Origin: JBFWUW01 sp050247075
GTDB taxonomy: Bacteria; Planctomycetota; Planctomycetia; Pirellulales; JBFWUW01
DNA length: 40,166 nt
Reading direction: 5' to 3'
Assembly: GCA_050247075.1 (NCBI GenBank)
Contig: JBFWUW010000065.1
Coordinates: 1 to 40,166 of the forward strand
In this document: one piece after another, positions 24,133-30,773 of the stretch
Layout of the letters: every line of letters begins with the position of its first letter
How positions within the stretch are numbered: position 1 is the stretch's first letter
Translations under genes and position numbers: made by a program
The notes under the pieces: model-generated
The model's input: the letters and a program-made list of their open reading frames with translations, nothing else
Told to the model about the DNA's origin: nothing
Database searches by the model: none

Positions 24133-25464
24133 ATGCTGAATCTTTGGGGAAATGACCAGCGGCACGATTGCGAAGGGAATTCGCGACGTGAGTTTCTCAA
24201 GGTCGGCGCGTTGGGGATGACCGGCTTCGGCCTGTCTGACCTGTTGAGAGCCAAGGCGGCGGCAGCGGCCGCTGGCCAAAAAACCAAAGATACCTCGGTG
24301 ATTTGGATATGGCTGGGGGGCGGGCCATCGCACATTGAAACATTCGATCCCAAGATGGAAGCGCCGGCGGAGTTCCGCAGCGTGGTCGGTGCCATCGACA
24401 CCAAGCTGTCGGGCGTGCAAATTGGCGGTATGCTGCCAGAGATGGCCAAGCGGCTCGATCGTTGGTCGCTGGTGCGGTCGTTCGCCCACGGCAACTCCGG
24501 GCATGGCGGCGGCACGCATTGGGTGATGACGGGTTACAACCATGTTTTGGCGGATGCCGGCATGCCCCCCAAGCATCCTTCGTTTGGATCGGTGGCTTCG
24601 CGGATGCGCGGGGCGAACGACCCCACGACCGGCATGCCGACGTATGTCCGCATCAATGGGCTGTATGCCGACGGGCCCGATTGGCTGGGACCGTCGTACG
24701 GGCCATTCGACGTTGGGGGACAGGCCCAGCGGAACATGAATACCGCGGTGGATTTCAACCGCTTCGACGACCGCCGGCATCTGCTGGATGCGCTCGATCG
24801 GGTCGATCGTCAGATCGACCGCGGCGGCCTGATGAAAGGGCTGGACGACTTTGAAAACCAGGCCTTTGGCCTGATTATGGGCCGCTCCAAGGAAGCCTTC
24901 GATCTCGACAAGGAAGAACCTAGACTGCGCGACCGCTACAAGGAAGAGGTCGGGCACCAACTGGGCCAGCAACTGTTGATGGCGCGGCGGCTGTGCGAAG
25001 CGGGTTGCGGGTTTGTCACGATGAACTACCAGAACTCGTTCCAGGGTTGGGACATGCATAGCACCATCAAGCCGCAGATCGAACAGGCTTGCCCGCCGCT
25101 CGATAGGGCTTTGGGGTTGCTGCTGGATGACATTGAATCGCGCGGGCTGTCCGAGAAAATCCTGGTGGTGGTAACGGGCGAGTTCGGCCGCACGCCGCGC
25201 ATCAACGGCGGTGCCGGCCGCGACCACTGGGGCCCGCTTTGCACGCTGGCCATGGCGGGCGGCGGCCTGAAAATGGGCCAGATTGTCGGCGAATCATCGT
25301 CCAAGGCCGAAGTGCCCAAGTCGACGCCGATCGAACCGAAGCATCTGATGTCCACGATCTTCCATGTCTTGGGCATCGACCGCCAGGCCCAATTGCCCGA
25401 CCCCGCCGGCCGGCCAACCTATTTGTTGCCCGACGCCGCCGAGCCGATCCGGGAATTGATCTAA
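24133..25464 (+). CDS. DUF1501 domain protein, Tat-exported (second copy)
   Basis: A 443-residue DUF1501 protein with a twin-arginine signal NSRREFLKVGALGMTGFGLS. Family landmarks are IWIWLGGGPSHIETFDPKMEAP, SLVRSFAHGNSGHGGGTHW, TMNYQNSFQGWDMHS and VVVTGEFGRTPRINGGAGRDHW. It is only distantly similar to the DUF1501 gene at 16336-17757 and has a different N-terminal region, so they are not a recent duplication. The function of the family is not established; placement beside the alkaline phosphatase superfamily suggests a hydrolase-like fold outside the cytoplasmic membrane. ATG 24133 gives MLNLWGNDQ; a GTG at 24094 would add 13 residues before the signal. It appears monocistronic. Confidence 0.93.
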   Translation: MLNLWGNDQRHDCEGNSRREFLKVGALGMTGFGLSDLLRAKAAAAAAGQKTKDTSVIWIWLGGGPSHIETFDPKMEAPAEFRSVVGAIDTKLSGVQIGGMLPEMAKRLDRWSLVRSFAHGNSGHGGGTHWVMTGYNHVLADAGMPPKHPSFGSVASRMRGANDPTTGMPTYVRINGLYADGPDWLGPSYGPFDVGGQAQRNMNTAVDFNRFDDRRHLLDALDRVDRQIDRGGLMKGLDDFENQAFGLIMGRSKEAFDLDKEEPRLRDRYKEEVGHQLGQQLLMARRLCEAGCGFVTMNYQNSFQGWDMHSTIKPQIEQACPPLDRALGLLLDDIESRGLSEKILVVVTGEFGRTPRINGGAGRDHWGPLCTLAMAGGGLKMGQIVGESSSKAEVPKSTPIEPKHLMSTIFHVLGIDRQAQLPDPAGRPTYLLPDAAEPIRELI

Positions 25465-25745
25465 ACGATTGGCCAGCAATGCAGATGCCGCGCGGAGAGC
25501 CAACGCCAGGTGGGCCGGCGCTTTGGCCGGTCCCGCCGACCCGGCGGTTCATCAGACATTGGAAGTTCATGCAACGATAGCGGGCCACCTCGTTGCCGTA
25601 GCTGGCACTTGGCTGCGGGAACCGTCTCCGACGGCGGTAATCGGCGGTCCATCCTGGAGGGCCGAGACCGCGAAAAAGGCCGTATGTTCCAGCCGGATTG
25701 CGCGTTGCGGCCGAGGACAGCGGGATCGCACCGCCCCGCCATGGA

Positions 25746-25881
25746 AGAACCACGAATCAAACGAATCCAGCGAATGAATATCCTGAGTGGAAACTCGCGC
25801 GAGGGAAAAGGGGCGGGCAGCGACGAGAAGAACTCGTACCGTAGTATGCTGATTCGTTCGATTCGTTTGATTCGTGGTTCT
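25746..25881. repeat. 22-bp inverted repeat around 92 bp
   Basis: The left arm at 25746-25767 (containing ACCACGAATCAAACGAAT) is perfectly complementary to the right arm at 25860-25881. The spacer ends with a further partial copy, GATTCGTTCG at 25851-25860. No transposase is present. It may be a small non-autonomous element or a long hairpin. Confidence 0.8.
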
Positions 25882-25958
25882 CTCCAAGCCTCGTCCAAAT
25901 GCCGGTGCGCATTCAACTCGCTGGCAAGGTATTACCTTCAAATGTCCGCCGTATCCTC

Positions 25959-25986
25959 CTTCAGCCTTCAGCCTTCATCCTTCCGC
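25959..25986. repeat. Heptamer tandem repeat (CTTCAGC family)
   Basis: Four 7-bp units, CTTCAGC, CTTCAGC, CTTCATC, CTTCCGC, then a degenerate CTTTCCT. The complement, GCTGAAG, is the same family as the array at 12783-12810. Confidence 0.75.
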
Positions 25987-26082
25987 CTTTCCTGTTATGC
26001 TGGGATGAAGAACGAACGGGGCAACCTGGTGCATTCCTTGCGATTCTCGCGGGCCGCCGACGGTGCGCGGATATGATCTGCC

Positions 26083-26535
26083 ATGCATGTAACTCACGAC
26101 CAACCGATTGAGCCGACGATCGCCGTTTCGTCCGAAAGCCGCACGGGCGGCAGCGTAATGATGCAGAACTTGGCTTTGATGGGCGTGGTTGTCTTGGTGT
26201 GGCGCGTCTCGGTGTGGTGTTATCCGCCGCTGGCCGTGCTGGGTTTTCCCTTGGCCGTGGTCATCGTGTGGGCACTGGTGTATGCCTGCTTGCCCAACGC
26301 CGTCAAATACGCGACGGTGTTATTGGGCCTGGCCGCTATGCTCTTGGGATTGCTGCTGCCTGGCGTGCTGCAATTGCGCGACCAGGCCCGGTTCAATACC
26401 AGCACGGACCATTTGCGCAGCCAATGGGAAGCCTTCCGCGGTGTGCGGATGCTGCACGAGGGAAAGAGGCCATCGGCACGGATCGCGGTTGAACCCGACA
26501 CGGATGAACAGTCGGTGGAGAGTGCTCGTCCTTAA
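26083..26535 (+). CDS. Small membrane protein of unknown function
   Basis: A 150-residue protein that I cannot assign to a family. After about 25 polar residues it has two or three hydrophobic segments: MMQNLALMGVVVLVWRVSVW, YPPLAVLGFPLAVVIVWALV and YATVLLGLAAMLLGLLLPGV. A soluble C-terminal tail of about 50 residues rich in Arg, Asp and Glu follows. The hydrophobic pattern and codon use look protein-like, but there is no Shine-Dalgarno site and no known domain. The start could be ATG 26083 or the internal ATGs near 26158-26161. A GC-rich hairpin lies 18 nt after the stop, consistent with a separate transcript ending before the cobalamin riboswitch. Confidence 0.65.
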   Translation: MHVTHDQPIEPTIAVSSESRTGGSVMMQNLALMGVVVLVWRVSVWCYPPLAVLGFPLAVVIVWALVYACLPNAVKYATVLLGLAAMLLGLLLPGVLQLRDQARFNTSTDHLRSQWEAFRGVRMLHEGKRPSARIAVEPDTDEQSVESARP

Positions 26536-26552
26536 CGGGCGGATACAGTAGG

Positions 26553-26571
26553 CCCCGTCTGCCGGACGGGG
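26553..26571 (+). terminator. Hairpin after the small membrane protein gene
   Basis: CCCCGTC at 26553-26559 pairs with GACGGGG at 26565-26571 around TGCCG. It lies 18 nt after the stop codon. No T tract follows. Confidence 0.4.
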
Positions 26572-26683
26572 TCTGGGATGGGCGTTCCAACTACATCCGC
26601 GCCATCAAAGTACAACGCGCCGCCTGATGCGGCGTGAATTGCCGGGCCACGCCGATCAACCTGGCGAGTCTTCTCGCGCCGCC

Positions 26684-26708
26684 AGGTTCCGCCCGGCAGG
26701 CGGAACCT
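26684..26708. repeat. 10-bp hairpin upstream of the riboswitch
   Basis: AGGTTCCGCC at 26684-26693 pairs with GGCGGAACCT at 26699-26708 around a 5-nt loop. It may be part of the 3' end of the upstream transcript or a small dispersed repeat. Confidence 0.45.
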
Positions 26709-26765
26709 ACTGGATGCCCAAAAAAGTTGATTGACAGCCGGGCTGCTTGTGGTAGTATCCGCCGC

Positions 26766-26945
26766 ACGACGTTGGGTGCCGCCGATGGCTTGGAGCTGTC
26801 GGCGGAGAATAGGGAAAACGGTGCAAATCCGTTGCGGTCCCGCCGCTGTAACCGGGTACGAAAGCCGCGTTAACCACTGCCTGTGATGGGCGGGAAGGTG
26901 CGGCCGGTAGAACGATCCGGAAGCCAGAAGACCTGCCCAAGCGAT
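26766..26945 (+). ncRNA. Cobalamin (B12) riboswitch
   Basis: The core of the adenosylcobalamin riboswitch is present in order: GGTGCC at 26775-26780, a P2-like stem (CCGCCGA with TCGGCGG), GAATAGGGAA, CGGTGCAAATCCG, GCGGTCCCGCCGCTGTAACC, CCACTGCC, GGGCGGGAAGG, and the 3' B12 box AGCCAGAAGACCTGCC at 26922-26937. It is on the plus strand, so it should control plus-strand transcription: repression when cobalamin is abundant is the usual outcome. The nearest solid gene is DUF1559 at 27512, about 570 nt downstream, followed by a membrane protein at 29177. Outer boundaries are approximate. Confidence 0.93.
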
Positions 26946-26963
26946 CGGAAGCGAACGGTCCTC

Positions 26964-27053
26964 GTGGAAGAGACGTTGCTTGCGCGGCGGCTTATTGCCG
27001 CGCTGTTTGCCGTGCCGGTAATGGCATGGGCAAATGGTTGCCTGTGGGGATGA
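26964..27053 (+). pseudogene. Signal-peptide-like short frame after the riboswitch
   Basis: A GTG at 26964 opens a 29-codon frame that contains ARRLIAALFAVPVMAWANG, which looks like a Sec signal peptide with an AWA cleavage site, and then stops at TGA 27051-27053. No continuation with domain-like character is found in other frames. It may be the remains of a B12-controlled exported protein, a leader peptide, or chance. A hairpin GCGCGGC/GCCGCGC at 26982-27003 lies inside it and could be the riboswitch expression platform. Confidence 0.3.
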
Positions 27054-27285
27054 TGATTCATCCTGGCGTGGTGGCGGGCGAATGTCCCTCTCTGCTGGCC
27101 ATTCGCGAGAACGCGCACCGACGCGCGATTCTGGCAACGAGGAGCTTGTCATGCCTATCTTTTACGGCAAATCGCCCTTGGCGATTCGGGGCCGCGTTTT
27201 TCGTCATCGGCCGCCGCCCGCGACGCCTTACTCCATGCACGGCTAGCCGTTGTAGCGCAATCGCGCGGAAGGATCGCCTGCGTTT

Positions 27286-27311
27286 TGTAGGAGGCGATTC
27301 CATCGCCGATG
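27286..27311. repeat. GAGGCGATTCCATCGCC repeat, single arm
   Basis: A 26-bp match to one arm of the palindromes at 12815 and 16090, without the opposite arm nearby. Confidence 0.8.
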
Positions 27312-27367
27312 GCGGCGGGATGGTGCGTCTCAAACGGTCGATGCGGCCAGCCAACGCATCGACACCG

Positions 27368-27431
27368 CTGGCGGACCAACCGCCAGGAACGTGGCAACGT
27401 ACTGGCCCACTGGCGGACAAGCCGCCAGTGG
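27368..27431. repeat. Two adjacent CTGGCGG/CCGCCAG hairpins
   Basis: CTGGCGG (27368-27374) pairs with CCGCCAG (27380-27386), and CCACTGGCGG (27407-27416) pairs with CCGCCAGTGG (27422-27431). Both have 5-nt loops. They lie 80-145 nt upstream of the DUF1559 start in the leader downstream of the riboswitch. Confidence 0.75.
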
Positions 27432-27498
27432 CACCCTAAGAAGTCGTGGCACCTTGGAATTTCCAAATCATTTAATCGTTTTGTTCCCCAACCTTTTG

Positions 27499-27504
27499 AA
27501 AGGA
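27499..27504 (+). promoter_or_regulatory. Shine-Dalgarno site of the DUF1559 gene
   Basis: AAAGGA lies 7 nt upstream of the ATG at 27512 and fixes this start. Confidence 0.5.
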
Positions 27505-27511
27505 TTGATCG

Positions 27512-28411
27512 ATGCAAAACCGCAAGAATCGTGCCGGCTTTACGCTGGTGGAACTGCTGGTGGTGGTGGCCATCATTGGCCTGTTGATTGCCTTGTTGCT
27601 GCCCGCCGTACAGTCGGCCCGGGCCAACGCCCGCACTACGCAGTGCAGCAATAATCTGCGGCAGATCGGCGTGGCCTGGCAGTTGTACCACGAGCACCAC
27701 AAGGGCGAGATGATGCCTTGGCTGGCGTACGACCCGACCAACCCCAACGTCAGCAACTACTGGTTTGGCCAGGAGGTGCGTACCAATGTGGCGGCCGACC
27801 CTTCGACGTTGAAAGTTGGCGGCTCGCCCCTCATGCCGTATCTGGAGAACAACGTCGAAGTCTTCCAATGCCCCGACTTTGACCTGGGTCAGATTACGAA
27901 ATCGCGGTTCAACCGCCTGACCACGGGCTACGCCTACAACAGCCGCGGGCTGGGACCAGGCGCGACCCTGAAATACGACGCCAGCTACAACGTGACGGGC
28001 GTCTACAAGCCGGGGGAAATGTACGCCGACTACAACAACAACCAGGTGATGACTCCGCCGTTGGGCTACAACTTTGCCACGGTCAAGGCCACCAGCCGCA
28101 CGGTGGTCTTTACCGACGCGGCCACTTCGCTGTGCGGCGCGCCCAACTTCAATGTCGGCTGCCTGAATGAAAACTGGTCGCTCGATTGGCCCTCGGCCAG
28201 CTTTGCAAATCCCAGCACGCACTATCGGCACCGCGGCGATATCGCCAACGTCTTGTTCGCCGACGGCCATGTGGAAAAGGTCAAGTATCTGCCGGCCGTC
28301 TTTACGATGACGGTCTCCGACAATGACCGGCAGTTCTTTCACTCCAAGCGATTGTCGCACGTGGGGGCGGACGACACGTTGTACAACCGAGAAGCCGAAG
28401 CGGTGGAGTGA
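27512..28411 (+). CDS. DUF1559 prepilin-like secreted protein
   Basis: A 299-residue member of the planctomycete DUF1559 family. The N-terminus is a type IV prepilin/pseudopilin signal: a short basic leader, then GFTLVELLVVVAIIGLLIALLLPAV, with cleavage expected between G9 and F10. The next part, SARANARTTQCSNNLRQIGVAWQLYHEHH, is typical of the family, as is the C-terminal HRGDIANVLFADGHVEKVK (the H-x-DG ending). These proteins are thought to be assembled or displayed at the cell surface; the exact role is open. It is the first solid gene after the cobalamin riboswitch, and the next two genes follow on the same strand. Confidence 0.93.
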   Translation: MQNRKNRAGFTLVELLVVVAIIGLLIALLLPAVQSARANARTTQCSNNLRQIGVAWQLYHEHHKGEMMPWLAYDPTNPNVSNYWFGQEVRTNVAADPSTLKVGGSPLMPYLENNVEVFQCPDFDLGQITKSRFNRLTTGYAYNSRGLGPGATLKYDASYNVTGVYKPGEMYADYNNNQVMTPPLGYNFATVKATSRTVVFTDAATSLCGAPNFNVGCLNENWSLDWPSASFANPSTHYRHRGDIANVLFADGHVEKVKYLPAVFTMTVSDNDRQFFHSKRLSHVGADDTLYNREAEAVE

Positions 28412-28416
28412 GGGAA

Positions 28417-28444
28417 GGTATGAGGTATGAGGTAGGAGGTATGT
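28417..28444. repeat. Heptamer tandem repeat (GGTATGA units)
   Basis: Units GGTATGA, GGTATGA, GGTAGGA, GGTATGT run directly into a single arm of the GAGGCGATTCCATCGCC repeat. The array starts 6 nt after the DUF1559 stop codon. Confidence 0.7.
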
Positions 28445-28467
28445 AAGAGGCGATTCCATCGCCGATG
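28442..28467. repeat. GAGGCGATTCCATCGCC repeat, single variant arm
   Basis: A 26-bp match with one substitution (TGTAAGAGG for TGTAGGAGG) to the arms at 12815 and 16131, without the opposite arm. Confidence 0.8.
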
Positions 28468-28496
28468 GATGCGGTTATCCACCCAGGGGAACTGTC

Positions 28497-29030
28497 ATGG
28501 ATATGACCAGTAGCGATATGCAGCGATTGTTGGCGACGCTGCCGCGTAAATCGGTGGCCGGCTTGGGGGTTCGCCCCGAGGGACCGCTGGGCGATGGCGT
28601 GACCTTGGCCACCAAGGAGGAAATGCAGTACCTGTACGAACGGGCCGAGCAATGGGCCGACGCCCGCGACCGGATCCTCAGCGCCCGGCCCGCCAATATG
28701 GTTGTGCGGCGGCGGACGTTGATTGTGCTTTGCCTGCTGTTTTTCGCCACGGGAGGCATGGCGGGCTATCTGGCCAAGGCAGGCCCGCGTGACGTGTTGC
28801 CGCCGCAAGAGACGCCCGTGCTGCTGATCGACTTGCAATCGGGCAAGGTCTTTCGGCAGCTAGACGCGGAGGACGACACGCTGGCCGACCGCCGCGTGGC
28901 CCGCGCCTTGTGGTGCCCGGAATGCCGCAAGTGGCACCCCGGTCCCAGCGAGGCCGCCGCCCGCAATTTGCCCCAGGGCCGGCCTCCTTGCCCCGTCCAT
29001 CCGGGAGTGCCGTTGCAATTGCGGGAATAG
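28497..29030 (+). CDS. Single-span membrane protein with C-terminal zinc-ribbon-like motif, unknown function
   Basis: A 177-residue protein that I do not recognise. An N-terminal cytoplasmic part of about 70 residues (LLATLPRKSVAGLG, KEEMQYLYERAEQWADARD) is followed by one membrane span, RTLIVLCLLFFATGGMAGYL, at about 74-93. The C-terminal domain has CPEC followed after about 28 residues by CPVH, so it may bind a metal on the outer side. It lies 85 bp after the DUF1559 gene and before the DUF6580-like gene on the same strand, so it may share the riboswitch-controlled transcript. ATG 28497 is the first start; an internal ATG at 28503 is also possible. Confidence 0.75.
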   Translation: MDMTSSDMQRLLATLPRKSVAGLGVRPEGPLGDGVTLATKEEMQYLYERAEQWADARDRILSARPANMVVRRRTLIVLCLLFFATGGMAGYLAKAGPRDVLPPQETPVLLIDLQSGKVFRQLDAEDDTLADRRVARALWCPECRKWHPGPSEAAARNLPQGRPPCPVHPGVPLQLRE

Positions 29031-29055
29031 ACGGGGAGAATTAGTGTCGCGTGTG

Positions 29056-29083
29056 GAGTGACGAGTGTCGAGTGTCGAGTGTG
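29056..29083. repeat. Heptamer tandem repeat (GAGTGTC units)
   Basis: Units GAGTGAC, GAGTGTC, GAGTGTC, GAGTGTG lie 25 nt after the stop of the preceding gene. Confidence 0.75.
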
Positions 29084-29176
29084 GGCGGCGGGCTGTTGCT
29101 GCTTCGCCCTATGTTCTTGTGATGCTCCTTGAAGCCTGACGTTCAATTACCGAAACTTCTGAAGGGATTCTTAACG

Positions 29177-29749
29177 ATGTTCAACGCCAGATTTTGGATT
29201 TTGGCCGTGATCGTGTTGCTGACGGCCGCGTTGCGGTTGGTGCCGCACCCCGACAACTTCGTGCCGGTGATGGCCGTGGCCTTGTTTGGCGGGGCCATGT
29301 TCCGTTCGCGCTGGGCCGCGGTCTGCGTGCCGCTGGCGGCTATGATTGTCAGCGATATTGCGCTGTATACCTTGAAATATCCTGAGTACGGTTGGGTCAA
29401 GGGAGTCAGCGGCCAGTCCAAGGTCTATCTGGCCATGGCCGCGGCCGCCGTGTTGGGAGGATTGTTCCTCCGCAACCGCCGCACGCCGGTGCGGGTGGTC
29501 TCCGCGGCATTGTTGGCTTCCTTGGCTTTCTACCTGTTCTCCAACTTCGTTGGCTTCTACAGCGCAGAGCGCTACCCGCACAACTTGCAAGGACAGATCA
29601 GTTCTTACATCGCGGCGCTGCCGTTCTTTCGCAACGCGCTGCTGGCCGACCTGTTCTACACGTGCGCCCTGTTTGGCGGGTTTGCCTTGGCCGAACGTTA
29701 CGCCGGCGGCTGGCTGCGGCCCGCGCCGACAGCCGTGGCGGCGGAGTAA
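29177..29749 (+). CDS. DUF6580-like multi-pass membrane protein, putative transporter
   Basis: A 190-residue integral membrane protein with about five to six spans. The pattern LRLVPHPDNFVPVMAVALFGGAMF, AAVCVPLAAMIVSDIALY, FYLFSNFVGFY, YIAALPFFRNALLADLFYTCALFGGFALAE is what I recall of the DUF6580 family of putative transport proteins; its size and layout resemble the substrate-binding S-component of ECF vitamin transporters. Substrate is not shown by sequence. Because a cobalamin riboswitch lies upstream on the same strand, a role in uptake of a corrinoid or related molecule is a testable inference. ATG 29177 follows AAGGGA; a TTG at 29129 is less likely. It converges with the endonuclease IV gene, with only 6 bp between stop codons. 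Confidence 0.8.
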   Translation: MFNARFWILAVIVLLTAALRLVPHPDNFVPVMAVALFGGAMFRSRWAAVCVPLAAMIVSDIALYTLKYPEYGWVKGVSGQSKVYLAMAAAAVLGGLFLRNRRTPVRVVSAALLASLAFYLFSNFVGFYSAERYPHNLQGQISSYIAALPFFRNALLADLFYTCALFGGFALAERYAGGWLRPAPTAVAAE

Positions 29750-29755
29750 TGGCCG

Positions 29756-30688
29756 CTATTTTACCAGACCGCGCAGCGTGGCCAGATTGATGGCGTCCAG
29801 CTCTTGGCCGTCGCGCTGGCCCTTGGGCGTTTCCATATACATGGGGACGCGGGCGAAGCGGCGGTCGTTGAGCAGATGCCGGAATGGTTCCAGGCCCAGG
29901 TGCCCTTCGCCGATATGCTCGTGCCGATCGACGCGCGAGCCGAGGGGCTTTTTGCTGTCGTTGAGGTGAAAAGCCTTGACCTTGTCCATGCCGACGGCCT
30001 TATCGAGCGCCCGCATGGTCGCCAGATAGTCCTTGCGCTCGGCCAGGGGATAGCCCGCCGCGAAGGTATGGCAGGTATCAATGCAGACGCCCACGCGGTC
30101 GGGGTCTTGGATGCCATCCAGAATGGCCGCCAGATGTTCGAACCGCCAACCCAAGCACGAGCCTTGCCCGGCGGTGTTTTCCAACAGGCATTGGGCCTGG
30201 ATGTTGGGCGTGCTGGCGTGGACCTCGTCCAGGGCTTGGGCCACGCGCTGTAAGCCGGCCTGCTCGCTGCTGGTGGTAAAGGCACCCGGATGCGTGACCA
30301 CGTAGGGAATGCCCAGCGCGTCGGCCCGCCGCAGTTCGTCGATGAACGCCGCGATACTGCGCCGCCACAGGTCTTCGTCGGGGCTGGCCAGGTTAATCAG
30401 GTAAGAATCGTGCGCGATGGGGTGCCGAATGCAGCCGGCCGCCAACTGCTGTTTGAATTTGGCGATATCGTCCTCGGCCAACGGCTTGCCCCGCCATTGG
30501 TTGTTGTTCTTGGTCAAGGATTTTCCATCTCGGAGCGATTCTTTCTCTGCTTGGGCTACGGGCTTAACTGCCCACTGCGAAGGACTATGCGTAAAAATCT
30601 GAACCGTCTCCATCCCAAGAGCCGCAGCAGCCTGAACAGCCTTGTGGAACCCTCCCGCAATCGACATGTGTGCGCCGAGCAACGGCAT
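29756..30688 (-). CDS. nfo: Deoxyribonuclease IV (endonuclease IV, AP endonuclease)
   Basis: A 310-residue TIM-barrel AP endonuclease of base-excision repair that cuts 5' to abasic sites and uses zinc. Family motifs are LLGAHMSIAGG, HDSYLINLASP, VTHPGAF, LENTAGQGSCLGW, VCIDTCHTFAAGY, FHLNDSKKPLGSRVDRHEHIGEG, which include the zinc ligands. Most family members read IFTKNxxQW directly; here about 26 extra residues (34-59, coded near 30512-30589) separate IFT from KNNNQW, explaining the longer length. ATG 30688 gives MPLLGAHMS; the open frame further upstream is Arg-rich and not family-like. It is next to the restriction-modification island, probably by chance. Confidence 0.94.
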   Translation of the reverse strand: MPLLGAHMSIAGGFHKAVQAAAALGMETVQIFTHSPSQWAVKPVAQAEKESLRDGKSLTKNNNQWRGKPLAEDDIAKFKQQLAAGCIRHPIAHDSYLINLASPDEDLWRRSIAAFIDELRRADALGIPYVVTHPGAFTTSSEQAGLQRVAQALDEVHASTPNIQAQCLLENTAGQGSCLGWRFEHLAAILDGIQDPDRVGVCIDTCHTFAAGYPLAERKDYLATMRALDKAVGMDKVKAFHLNDSKKPLGSRVDRHEHIGEGHLGLEPFRHLLNDRRFARVPMYMETPKGQRDGQELDAINLATLRGLVK

Positions 30689-30773
30689 GACCAACCTCGG
30701 ATTTTGCTTCTCGATTCCACGTTTTCGTCGGGCGACTTTTCTGGCCCGCCCCACTGGCTAACTCAATGCGTCG

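Larger units (their letters stand above)
25465..26082. other. Gene-free stretch with inverted repeat and heptamer array
   Basis: No protein-like frame is seen. The stretch contains a 22-bp perfect inverted repeat with arms 25746-25767 and 25860-25881 and a heptamer array at 25959-25986. The rest is not recognised. Confidence 0.45.
26536..27511. other. Long leader region between two plus-strand genes
   Basis: No full-length gene is convincing in these 976 bp. In order it holds two hairpins, the cobalamin riboswitch, a short signal-peptide-like frame with a GC-rich hairpin, a single arm of the GAGGCGATTCCATCGCC repeat and two adjacent GGCGG hairpins before the DUF1559 gene. Open frames at 27026-27439 lack domain-like composition. 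Confidence 0.5.

Noticed and set aside
23956..25227. 423-codon frame opposite the second DUF1501 gene
   Set aside because: It is the antisense shadow of a gene with clear family motifs; its own translation is rich in His, Arg and Gln and has no domain.
25746..25881. Inverted repeats as ends of an insertion sequence
   Set aside because: The 92-bp interior cannot code for a transposase and no flanking target duplication was seen, so I only call it a repeat.
27026..27439. 137-codon frame as the missing riboswitch-controlled gene
   Set aside because: The translation has no signal, domain or regular composition and crosses a dispersed repeat, so I do not accept it as a gene.
27155..28459. 434-codon minus-strand frame across the DUF1559 gene
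   Set aside because: It runs through repeats and opposite a clear DUF1559 gene, and has no signal, domain or start signal of its own.
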